Below are positions 48,540 through 58,516 of a DNA stretch of 64,000 nucleotides, in pieces. Each line of letters opens with the position of its first letter. The first letter of the stretch is position 1. The notes below the pieces were generated by a model. The model saw nothing but the letters and a program-made list of their open reading frames with translations, was not told the origin of the DNA and searched no databases. The translations under genes and the position numbers were made by a program. The stretch comes from Polytrichum commune (taxonomy: Eukaryota; Streptophyta; Polytrichopsida; Polytrichales; Polytrichaceae). The stretch lies in assembly GCA_950295325.1 (NCBI GenBank), contig OX485808.1, positions 9,302,501 to 9,366,500 on the forward strand, in the 5' to 3' direction.

Positions 48540-48772
48540 CTTTGTTCCAGCTTGTGTGAGCAAAACTGAGTTTTGGATTGAACTTCACTTTACTTTCTGT
48601 TTGTACATGCATACTTGTGTGTAATAGGCCTCAATTCCCATGGAAGTACAACTGATTGCAATGGTAATCCTATGCAATTTATGGTTTCATTCTTGGTGCA
48701 TCCAATTTCCTTACATTGTTTGTTGAAGTTTTCAATATGTTGTGTTTGTACTCAGTTTTGGCAGTCACTGTA

Positions 48773-50316
48773 TGTGTACTTTGTAGTGAAGCAAGAAGAT
48801 AGGTGATTAAACCTCAAAGGTATGGGGCAGTCAAACTTAAACATTTGTTGTTGGCTACCATGTTATTACGGAAACCCTAAGTAAGGTACATAGTCTTGCA
48901 AAGCAAAGTGAGTTATAACACAAAATATCCAGGTTATACAACACATAGATAAGCATGATTGCAAACAACTACACTATGCAAAATGCTATTGTGTTACCAA
49001 GTAGGAAGATGCCATGTAAATAGAAAGAGTCTTGTGGAAGTTCCCACCCACCCACCCTTGTATTGCAATGAAGGAGTTATTGAAGGATTTGGCCTCTGAA
49101 AAGAGGAAGTTCAAACTTTGTAAAAGTTTTGAAAAGTCAGTTGTATATATATATATATATATTGCCTTTGAGATATAATTAAATGTAACATTCTTGAAAA
49201 TTTGATTAAAACCTTCTACTAAGACTAGGACACTTAGTATAATCTACACCACAGTTAAAAACATTAAACTCAACCTAACATGAGTTAACTTACCATGGTA
49301 AAGGAAACTTACCACGCTCCATGTTTTAGGGTTTTCAGTGACCTAAAGCGGCCACTATACCTTACTAAACCAATACTTAAACCCTAAGCTCCTCCATGTG
49401 AAAACTCTTTTACACGCTTGAAGGAGCAAACTCTTGGCTTAGAATGTGGATACAAGACTAGTGTGGAGGTGCATGGTGTTTGGTGTACTAAAAATTTGTT
49501 ATTATCCAAGAAGTTACACAATAAGGCAAAAGAGCAGGTTTGTATACTCATTGTTTTGTAGTGAGTATTGGTATTTACAAACATTCAATGGACTTTACAG
49601 GTGAGGTAAATGTGTGACATGGATTGCAACTGAGCTTAGCTGAAAACACCTGATACACGCCTTTCTAACACACAATGGTATGTTTGGGTTGGCATGGGTG
49701 CATGTGAGGCTAGCTCTTCACATTTTCAACACCAACAATAGTACATTACTCATGTTTGGATATTCTTTCACTTTATGATCTTATACTTGTGAAAGTTACT
49801 ATTTTACTTTGAACTAGTATCTGGATATGTACACAAACTCTAGAAAGTAGTTGAGATATTGAGAATACATATAAGTGAGGTATGTAAGTTTACATATTAC
49901 ATCCTTAACTTATTACTTGGTTGTAACAATAATTGTTATGCACAATGTAGTGACATACTAGACTATGTTTTGAACTGCCATATGTAATGTGTTTTTGTGA
50001 GCATGACACACATCATTACATTTTAGTACTTTATGCTATCAAACTTTGATTTGAAAGCAAGGAAACTTGATAACATATCTAACCACTCTAATGAAAATAC
50101 ATACTCCTTGTTGAAAGTTCAAACTACTTCATATGATGTAGAACATATCACTACATTCATGGCTACAATGACAGATACTATGTTTTGGTGAGTAATAGAC
50201 TTGTGATGAGAGAAAATCCCACCCATCCACCCTTGCTTTATTTTGATGAAGAATAGAATGGAAAAGGCCTCTGAAAAGAGGAAGATCAAGCTTTGAGAAA
50301 AGCTTTGAAAAAAGAC

Positions 50317-50355
<39 letters not shown>

Positions 50356-50879
50356 GAAGGTTTGTTTGTGCTTCTTATAATCGTGTGTGATTCCATCCTA
50401 TATGTGGACTCCTAAGTGCTCTATTGGCATGCTTCTACGTCAATTGTGAAGATGAACAACTTTTGGCAATAGTCTAGGTTGGCAATGTTTTCTTTCCCTT
50501 TTTAGTAGGCAATAGTCTATTCAAGAGTTTAGTCGTGATTTTTTGCATTGGTCCATCCTTTAATTACTTCGTTTTAATTGTAATCTCACATAACATAACA
50601 TTGCATCAATCAAACAATCAACATTCACTTATAATTTAATTTCCATGTAAAGACCAAGGTCAACACCTCCAAGGTAAGAAATTGCCACTGTACTTCGGTA
50701 CAAGTACATCAACAAGGAAAAATCAATTGAAAAGACACGTATAGCCTATGGCGAGACCATCACATCACCCATACAAACCAATATGTTGTCAATATGATGG
50801 CAAAATAGTCACGATTCCAACAACCTAGTGGCCTAACCGCTTCCTAATAATTGCGCTAACTCTCTCAATTGGTGACTTT
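48773..50879. other. Non-coding with a dispersed duplicate and microsatellites
   Basis: Segments at 49035-49140 and 50211-50310 are diverged copies (CCCACCCAYCCACCCTTG…TGGCCTCTGAAAAGAGGAAG…AAAAGYTTTGAAAA) about 1.17 kb apart in direct orientation. A (TA)n run lies at 49147-49163 after the first, and a (CT)n run of about 33 bp at 50319-50351 after the second. No coding sign. Confidence 0.6.
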
Positions 50880-51990
50880 CATGGGATGTGTAAATGTATA
50901 GGTAGGTGGTATGGGTTGAGGTTAATATTGGTGTTTGTGATTGAGGTAAGTTGGTTATTGTTGGGATATTTAATGAGAAAATTGTTTATTAAACTATTTT
51001 TTATGTAGTTGTGTCTTCATTGTATGGATAAAGGTAATATCCTATTGGGATATGTGTTAATAATAGGTTATCTATAAATGTTTTCCATTGGTAATCTTTT
51101 GCTTGTGGTGTTGTTATTTAATGGTCGTTTTTCCTACCATTTAAACCAATGTCTTGGTTGAAGTCTCCATAGAGAATGTATGTAGGGATAAGCATTATGT
51201 TTTCTTTGTGTGAGGCCATGTATAAGTTTACGAGGAGCCAAAGTTGAAGGGGTTCGTTTGCTATGCGAATTAATTGGAGGAATGATGATATGGTTGCATG
51301 AGTAGGTGATTTAAATAAGTTGTTTGGATACACATATTTGTTATGAATAAGTGTGATGACGTCTCCTCGATGGCCTTTATAAGTCATTCTTTGGCGCATA
51401 GCTTGAGTAATATTATGTGTGTTATTGAAGTATAATTTATAATGTGGGAATAGGCTTTGGATGTGTTTTGTGAATTGGTGGCAATATGTTTGATCTCTTG
51501 TATAAAGATAATAGATGGGGGTGTATATGAGGTCACTAGGTCTTGGATGCATGGCATGGTGGTGTTGAGTGAGGTGGCATTCCCTCGGGGGGGGGGGGGG
51601 GGCAATGTGTTAAAAAGTTAAGGATATAGGTGCGAACAACCACTATTTTATAGGGGGGTATTACTTTCAATTCTCTTCTTTTTTTCACATGCTATCATTA
51701 TGTAAATTTCTACTTTGGGTTAATAGAAAAATGGCTTGCATTACTTATAATTCCAAATTACCTATTATTCCATACCCTATAGTACTTTAAAGATATCCAG
51801 TGTCATTTTTGATACCCTATATTACTTTTAAGTCCATTTATAATTTTTTGCCCCCATGTTTTTAAAATACCTTATCCTTTGTTCGCACGTATATTGCTAC
51901 TCCAACCAATGACTACCCCCCCCCGAGGGCATTCCATGTTATAAGATGTGATTCATAGTTCATTAGTGGTGTTGGTTATCTGGATGGTAG
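50880..51990 (-). pseudogene. LINE endonuclease-domain remnant
   Basis: Read on the minus strand from about 51980, across the nested MITE: ESHLITWNATSLNTTMPCIQ, then DLVTSYTPPSIIFIQE (start of the AP-type endonuclease with its TWN and catalytic Glu). After a frameshift near 51470 comes HIQSLFPHYKLYFNNT, RGDVITLIHNKYVYP and YILYGDFNQDI (the GDFN motif), and after a stop TNTNINLNPYHLPIHLHIP. These are motifs in order of a plant non-LTR retrotransposon endonuclease. Several stops and frameshifts make it dead. No reverse transcriptase domain follows in the window. Sequence upstream (52000-52440) may be part of the same element's first ORF but is unrecognisable. Confidence 0.75.
51584..51927. mobile_element. 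CTCGGGG-family MITE nested in the LINE
   Basis: The element is 344 bp with inverted ends CTCGGGGG… and …CCCCCGAG and a perfect 8-bp duplication GGCATTCC (51576-51583 and 51928-51935). The left end has a 16-G run. The subterminal GTGCGAACAA/TTGTTCGCACGT pair is shared with the 47282 element. It splits the LINE endonuclease frame exactly at TWNA. Confidence 0.93.
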
Positions 51991-53699
51991 AGTTGTTGGA
52001 ATCTTGGGAAGGGGGTGGGTGTGCATAATATGTTAAAGGTTCATTACAACATAGTGTTTCTATGAGGAGCTCTTCCAATAAGAATGAGAATGTTGTTTGT
52101 TTGTTTTGTGTCCTTGGTGGCTCTAAATTAAAATATATGTAATCATAGAGTTATTTTGCGTAGGATGTCTAGTGAGGTGGTTTTGGATAAATGTGGATTA
52201 TACAATTATATGTGTGGATGTGGGGTTTTGATATGTCGTTCTAGAGGATTAGAAATTCCTATCATTTTTTTAGAAATTTTAAAGTCCAGTAAGGAATTGG
52301 TTGTTTTTGGAGAACTATGATGCATATATCAATGGAAGAGTTGATTGTAACAATCAATATGCGTGGTATGTTGGTGTATGTAGTTGTGTAGGTTTGAATA
52401 TGACAGTGTTGATCGAATGTGTAAGGAATGTGTGGTTTGAAAGAGTGGTTTGAAAGTTGTGGCTAAATGTTGGTATTTTGGCTGCAGTTCAGAGAGTAAT
52501 GTCTGTGGAAACCAATGTTGTTTGAAGTTGGGGTATAGTCAAGTGTCTTGAGAGCAATGGTCGGTAGGACATTGATCGCCATAAAGGCAAGTAAATTTGT
52601 GAAGGCTATGAGAGTTATAGGCCAGTGTAAAGGAGTGATCCTCTGGCTATAACTTGAGAGGTATAAGAGAGATGCACAAGCCTTTGAAAGAAAAGTAAGT
52701 CTCGACAATAAGCAAGAGTGGTATTGCCTTAGTTTGTGAGAGAGAAAGGAAGACGAGTCGCCGTAAGAAGGGCGATAGCCTAACTACAAGCAAAAAAAAA
52801 AACGTAAAGCTAAGTAGCTGAAGGCTAAGAGATGTTGAAAAGAGAGAAAAGAGGCAAGTAGCCAGAGGGTAAGTGGTAAGTAGCCATGGTATGCATTGTT
52901 TATGATCAGAATGTGATGCATGGTGGGAATCCGGACAATAAAGAGCTAAGAGAGCACTGAGGTTGCGAGACTCTTGAGTCCCGAAGTGCTGCTTGGAGGC
53001 AGGAAGGAGAGAGTTGTGTGGCAACGACATCTTCCTCGCGGCATAACCTGCTACAATATACCAGCAACATATAAGTACCACCACGCTCACTCCCCCGAAC
53101 CACTGCTCAAGATTGAAGTCTTCAATACCCTTCAAACACGATTTGGCCCTTCAGAATATACCTCTCTCAAAACAACTTTTCAAAACGCAACCCCAAATTG
53201 AAAATGAAGATGTCAATTGAAGTCCTCAATATAATATGCTTGTCACAAGAGCCAACAAACGTAGGGCATTGTCACTACAAGAAATGGAGTCACATGGTTG
53301 ATTCTTAATTCTTCACATTGTGTTGGAAACATGTACCATATAATTCATGCACAAGTTTAATATGAGTTTTGTATTTCATTTCTATATTCTTGGATTGACG
53401 TCTTGGATTTGAACCAGCCCTTCAATTGAAAGGCTAAATTTTGAGAGCCCTTCAAAATGAAACTCATACGAGGGCTTCAATCTTGAACACTGCCCCGAAC
53501 ACACCACCACGCTCTCTACCACCACCAGAAGCTGCTCCTAAAACCCACTGAGAGTTGTTGCTAAGACTCCACCGACAGCTACTATTACGCTCAGGATTCA
53601 ACCCCATAGCTTTCCGAACTCAACAGGTCCATCTGTAACTCGCAGTCATTCGCCTAGTTAGTGATTTAATATGATAATTGCTGTGGAAAACCAAGCTCT
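51991..53699. other. Intergenic, nothing firmly recognised
   Basis: The minus-strand frame 52647-53135 (162 codons) is Leu/Ser/Phe-rich, has no recognised domain and lies in a purine-rich stretch; I do not call it a gene. Around 53100-53480 phrases such as CTTCAATACCCTTCAAA and CCCTTCAAAATGAAACTCAT recur on a small scale. Confidence 0.35.
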
Positions 53700-54310
53700 C
53701 CATAGCTGAGACTAAATGCAGCTTGAGAAGAGAAGTTTTAAGTTTAGATTTGGAGGTTGAAGTTTAAATCTGTTAAGATCCAATAGTTTTCGAAGCTTAA
53801 ACTGCCAAACCTGAGACTGCCGCAGTCCATAGAGAGGCGTGAGACTAGTTTGAGAAAGAAGTTTAGATCAGAAGTTGCCTAGATCTGAAGCGATAAAGTG
53901 ATAAGTATTGTTACTTTCTGGACTTAACATTGAGCAGACTGTTGCAGCTGATACTGAGACCTAGTTTGAGAAGAGAAAATTGAAGTCTAGATCCTAAATG
54001 ATAACTCTAGTCTGTTAAGGTCCAGTCTGAAGTTGAGTGAGGATTCCGGAGTATATATCCGAAGTGATGTGTTATGCTGAGCAGACTCTGAAGTTGTGTT
54101 AATCTTGGTGGAGTTTCAACTCCCGAATTAAGTCTGAATTTTAGTTTGAAAAAGAAATTTAGATCCGAATGTGTCTAGATCTGAAGTACTAACTTGGACA
54201 GATTCCAAAGTAGTAGAGTTACGTCTATAGAGTTAAGTTGGACAACTTACCAACCTCTAATCTAGTTTCACAGAGAACTTTGAAAGTTTAGATCTGAAGT
54301 TTGAATCTAC
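53700..54310. repeat. Degenerate tandem repeat, roughly 110-170 bp period
   Basis: At least five diverged copies of AGTTTGAGAAAGAAGTTTAGATC followed by AGATCTGAAG-like sequence occur near 53713, 53845, 53960, 54136 and 54260. Each sits near GTCTGTTAAGRTCCA or similar. The spacing is uneven, so the array has decayed. It leads directly into the (TTG)n tract. Confidence 0.65.
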
Positions 54311-54330
54311 TAAAAGAAAAGAACTTGAAT

Positions 54331-54371
<41 letters not shown>

Positions 54372-54372
54372 G
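54331..54372. repeat. (TTG)n microsatellite
   Basis: About 14 perfect TTG triplets. On the minus strand they would encode a run of Asn, which accounts for an Asn-rich open frame at 54288-54641 that is not credible as a gene. Confidence 0.97.
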
Positions 54373-54561
54373 CCGTTGAAACTACTGCTCCTGTTTACCG
54401 AGGACTCCTGGTCAGAGGACCCGAGGAAGTTGTAACATCTGAACTCAAGTTGTAATAGCGTATCCCTGAGCAGCGTCCATTCCCAAAACCACGAAGTATC
54501 AGAGTTGTGCAAAATAGTTGTTGCTGCTAAAGCCGAAACAATTCCACAAATCCATGAACTA

Positions 54562-54695
54562 GACGGGCATGTATAGAAGGAAATCCATGGCGGTATTACA
54601 GGTGACGAGAATTGGACGGGCATGTATAGAAAGAAATCCATGGCGGTCTTTTAGGTGACGAGAATTGGACGGGCATGTATAGAAGGAAATTTCCA
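54562..54695. repeat. 53-bp tandem repeat, about 2.6 copies
   Basis: GACGGGCATGTATAGAAGGA starts at 54562, 54615 and 54668 (period 53), followed by AATCCATGGCGGT and AGGTGACGAGAATTG. Copies differ at only a few bases, so this is a recent expansion just upstream of the PIF/Harbinger remnant. Confidence 0.92.
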
Positions 54696-54817
54696 ATTGT
54701 ATAAATTTGTAGGAGACGTTGTATATCCGGTGAGGTCTTAGATACATTGTCCATTTAAGGGTGGGAACGGTGCATTATCAAGGAAAGAGGCAAACTGGAA
54801 ATTTTTTCCAATCTTTA

Positions 54818-55243
54818 ACCAAAATGTGTGTAAAACGGGCATTTGGTATTTTAAAGGGTAGATGGAGGTTTATAATGAAGCAATCGGAGGTACCTTTGAG
54901 GAATATATAAGATATTGTAACAACATGCATAGTATTGCACAATCAATGCATTCTAATTAATGAAGATATTAAAGAGGAATGGATTGTAGAAACAAAAAAT
55001 AAACTAGCCAGAAAAGATACCGAAAGAGAATTACGAGAGAGCAGTAAACTACGGGGAGAAAAAACAGGAATTGCTGAAGTGAAAAGAAAACTGATGGCTA
55101 GAGAAGATACTCCAATTGTAAACGAAAAAAATGGTATAAAAACTAATATTTTTTTATTAGGAGAAAATGAAAAGGTAAATGACCTTCTAAAAGAAACCAC
55201 TGTAATGTACAACTTTTTGGCAAAAACATTTGTCGCAATATAA
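54818..55243 (+). pseudogene. PIF/Harbinger transposase C-terminal remnant
   Basis: The frame reads TKMCVKRAFGILKGRWRFIM, KQSEVPLRNI, a TAA at about 54908, then DIVTTCIVLHNQCILINEDI, EEW and a charged tail to a stop at 55243. The ERAFGxLKxRWR…CxxLHNxCI pattern is the end of the PIF/Harbinger (HARBI1-like, DDE_Tnp_4) transposase. The catalytic part upstream is absent, replaced by repeats. It faces a Myb/SANT-like remnant on the opposite strand (55453-55740), as expected of two-gene PIF/Harbinger elements. Confidence 0.8.
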
Positions 55244-55452
55244 AATATGAAACAAATTTGGTATACAAGATACTAATAGTGATATTGATATGGATATGGA
55301 TACTAAAATAAACAAAATACAATAGGGTAGTAATTGGAATTTATTTAAGAGAATTACAAAATTTATATCCATGTTCTTCACAAAACTAGTAGATATCTAG
55401 AATGATACAAAAAGAACTCTACAATTGCCAACAATCTGTTCTAATAAAATTT

Positions 55453-55740
55453 CTATTTTTTGTTAAGTTTTTTTTTTGGGTCTTGTGATCCAGCTTTTGT
55501 TGGCATAGTAATTGATGTTGTTTGACAAGATGTAGGTGTAGATGGAATAATATCTTTTGAAAATGATACTATCACACTAGTTGGAATGTGATTCTATACA
55601 CTTGTTCTAGTAGTATGTCATTCATCCATCTCCTAGAACCATTTACAATCATGTTTTATGTCTGAGCCACAAAATTCATTTGCAATCTTATCAGAGCTTA
55701 TTATTTCATAATGCATTTGTATTTCTTTTACAAAACAACC
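55453..55740 (-). pseudogene. Myb/SANT-like accessory protein remnant of PIF/Harbinger
   Basis: On the minus strand from 55740: GCFVKEIQMHYEIISSDKIA, FCGSDIKHDCKWF, a stop, EMDE, a stop, HTTRTSV, a stop, NHIPTSVIVSFSKDIIPSTP, then KAGSQDPKKKLNKK and TAG. The Cys-Lys-Trp-Phe segment followed by a Ser/Thr-rich linker and a basic end resembles the Myb/trihelix-like second protein that helps PIF/Harbinger transposase bind DNA. Its convergent position next to the transposase remnant supports this. Three in-frame stops make it dead. The family call is less certain than that of the transposase. Confidence 0.5.
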
Positions 55741-55978
55741 AAAACCGATTAAAACCTTTTGTAGCAGCCACCAAATGAATATGTAGTTTGATCCAAATGT
55801 TTATACCTGCTAAAAACAACAACAGACTATAAAACATAATTGAAACATTGCAGAGTACTTGGTCTGTTAAAATAGTGTTGAACTATAAAAAAAAAAATTT
55901 GTAGTTACAATCTTTTCTATTAAATATATAACATACATTAAAAAAAGGAGGTTAAACAGAATAGGTGCAAAAAAAATT

Positions 55979-56060
55979 AATGGCTAACCAATGTTGCTGG
56001 TGGTATTTTGGGTTTAGCCGACGTGGGTTCGAAACCTCATGCCTGCGAGAGCCGAAATAG
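55979..56060 (+). mobile_element. Possible tRNA-derived SINE head
   Basis: TGGCTAACCAATG (A-box-like) is followed 46 bp later by GGTTCGAAACC, an exact match to the RNA polymerase III B-box core GGTTCGANNCC. The sequence does not fold as a clear tRNA cloverleaf. A SINE is suggested but its 3' end was not found. Confidence 0.4.
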
Positions 56061-56993
56061 ATCATATACATAGGGAAGAAGGGGGCATACGGGCTATATG
56101 GCCAAGGCCAAGGCCTTCTACAGCCCAGATACGGTCCACATACATTTGCATTCATCTTTAATGTTTGTTCAAAAACATTTTTCTTCTTCTTTAAAATAGA
56201 CTATCAATTCAAAATTTTACTAATGTTAAAAAATATATACCTTGTTTTTTTTTTTTTGCGAATTATTTGTCCATTTCTCCTCGAATAGCAATGAGGTGAT
56301 GGACCTCAAAGTCCCTCCATTTTCTCCTTCTCTACTTTTTTTTTCTTCAAATTTCCCTACCCAAATATAATTATTGTACTTCGTTTTCTTTGACTTTTTT
56401 ATTTTCTTAAATTTATTTTCTTTGATTTTTTTGTTATTTACATTGTCTGTCTTTCAAGATTATATTTTATGGTTGCCAATGTTGCTCTTGTTGTTGTTAT
56501 TGTTGTTGTCGTTGTTGCCGTTGCTACTTCAAATCCTGGAGATTTACCAACTCTAGGGTGTTTTTTTATTTCTTGACCTTGCAAAAAATTATACATTATT
56601 TCTATTAACGGAGGACAAAATGCACTAAAAAAATGGGACCAGATTAAGATCATACAACATTTCGGTAATTGATGATTAGTTATTCTTATACATTCCAGTC
56701 ATGTTTTTTATTCATAATGTGTTTTGTAACCATTCTCCTTGTGACTTTATACGTGACTCTTCATCTACAATATATTCCTCCAATGTTGCCAAAACAAATC
56801 ACACACTACTACACAAATTATGCCACAAAATTCCAAAGACAAATGAGAGTTTGCTCGTTACAATAACCTTATATACAACTTTTGGTTAACTTACCTGTTT
56901 TATTGTATACTAAAATTTTATTTTTACTGTCTTCATAATCTATACTACTTTCACGTAATTCAATAATCTACTACTTTAATTCAATTTAATTTT
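56061..56993. other. Non-coding, T-rich
   Basis: Poly-T tracts lie at 56248-56258 and 56337-56344, with a (TTG)-rich stretch at 56486-56522. Open frames here reflect composition. Nothing else recognised. Confidence 0.4.
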
Positions 56994-57001
56994 AACATTC
57001 T

Positions 57002-57591
57002 CCCGGGTACGCAACTCCCATATTATACGCAGGGGGCATCGTACTTAAAACGGCTTAGAGGACGGCTTTTGTAAAAATTATATCAAATTATATCAAATTA
57101 AAATGATCAAAAAGTCGGGTGAAGACCATATAAAATAAAATGAGATGAAAAAAAAGTTGGGTAAAGACCAAATTAAATAAAATGAGATGAAAAAAAAGTT
57201 GGGTGAAGACCAAATTAAATAAATGAGATGAAAAAAAAGTTGGGTTGCATATGTATTAAGCCTCCCATTAAAATTATAAGCCATGAATAGTTGCCTCGCA
57301 TTAAAATTATAATTCATTCACAATGTTAAAATTTTATTAAAAAGTCCAAAAAGTTGGGTAGTTTGACCTATGGTACCTGTATTAAAAAAAATCATATAAT
57401 TAGGTTTTTAATGCAATTATATGCTTCAAAATATATTCATTTCCTATATATAATTACCATTTTGGATTCCTTGTTAGAAGGGCTACAAGGGTTTCCTACA
57501 TTAAAACAAATTGTATCACTCAATATTGGACTAAAACGCATTATAAGTGATTATAATCAGGACCATATAATACGGAAGTTGCGTACCCGGG
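57002..57591. mobile_element. TIR element, CCCGGGTACGCAACT type
   Basis: The element is 590 bp with inverted ends CCCGGGTACGCAACTYCC, match continuing to about 28 bp. It is flanked by a perfect 8-bp duplication AACATTCT (56994-57001 and 57592-57599). Inside are three tandem copies of about 42 bp (AAAAAAAGTTGGGTGAAGAC … AAATGAGATG) at 57103-57245. It is non-coding. The 8-bp duplication fits hAT-type cleavage, but the termini differ from the CTCGGGG family. Confidence 0.92.
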
Positions 57592-57599
57592 AACATTCT

Positions 57600-58516
57600 A
57601 CCCGTTTATTTTAGTTTAGTTTAATTTAATGTACTATTCTTTTGGTCTATTTAATTTAATTTTTATTATTTTCATTTAATTTATTGTTTAACCTTTTTTT
57701 GGAATTAGAAATTATATTTGTTTTTATGAATTATGATATAATATAATATTTTTCTATATTAAAAGGCAACCGTCATATCATGCACAACCTCCCCCAAAAA
57801 AATATTTTTTAGAAAATTATTAAATCGGCATTGCTCTGCCATGGGCCTCGTTTTCTTCTGGGGGGGGGGACACTTCTTGTGTATTTGGGGGACCCACGTG
57901 CAACGGTGGGGTATTTTTAGGGGGGCTATTTACCTCCTAGAATTTAAAGCATTTAAAGGACCTGTATTATTACTTAAAGCAAAAAAAATACCCATATTAT
58001 CATATTTATCATTACTTATAATATGTAGGCCAAAGGAATATATTAGAGGCTATTTTCTTTGTAAGGAAAAAAACTAACTAAAAAATTAATGAGAATACAA
58101 GTGACTAACAAATACCTTATAGAAAAAAAAATTCAAGTTATAACAATGCATGAATACAAATACAACACAAATACATGCATGAAAAGCAAGACATTAGGGT
58201 TGAAAAAATATTGAAGAGATTTTAGGGACAGTATGTGTTTAAAAACACAGGCATGAAGTGCATCTGTGAAGTATGACCACAAATATATGCCTGATATAAA
58301 AAAATTTACATCTGAAATACGCCGTTCTAATGCCATCCATAACATGTGAGAAAAAAAAATCAAGCACCCAACCAGATTTCAAACATCAATGGAGTTAGAT
58401 CAGAAAATCTGCCATTTCATACCAAGACTCCCAAGATTGCCTAAAAATTACCAAGTCTATTAAGATATTAGCTTCTGCAAAGAGGCTTCTCCAACCCAAA
58501 TATACATGTGGGAAAA
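57600..58516. other. Non-coding, possible end of a transposon
   Basis: At 57840-57945 the sequence CACGTGCAACGGTGGGG…GGGGGGCTATTTACC resembles the subterminal part of the 283-568 element (CACGTGCG…GGGGGGGTTATTTACC) and a segment at 62360-62405. It may be the end of another family member. The rest is AT-rich without genes. Confidence 0.4.

Larger units (their letters stand above)
46722..48770 (+). mobile_element. Complete Tc1-type (DD34E) DNA transposon
   Basis: The inverted ends CAGTGACTGCCAAAAYTGAG (about 23 bp, one mismatch) lie at 46722 and 48770, with TA on each side (46720-46721 and 48771-48772), the Tc1/mariner signature. Without the nested 411-bp MITE and its 8-bp duplication the element would be about 1.63 kb, a normal Tc1 size. 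It carries one transposase gene (47075-48539), now broken. Both ends survive, so the copy is fairly young or was recently mobilised in trans. Confidence 0.95.

Noticed and set aside
52647..53135. 162-codon minus-strand frame with hydrophobic stretches
   Set aside because: Hydrophobic runs come from a purine-rich plus strand; no recognisable domain, so not reported as a gene.
54288..54641. Asn-rich minus-strand protein
   Set aside because: Produced by the (TTG)14 microsatellite and the neighbouring 53-bp repeat.
56027..56037. tRNA gene at GGTTCGAAACC
   Set aside because: The B box is perfect but no acceptor stem or cloverleaf can be formed; a SINE head is the better reading.
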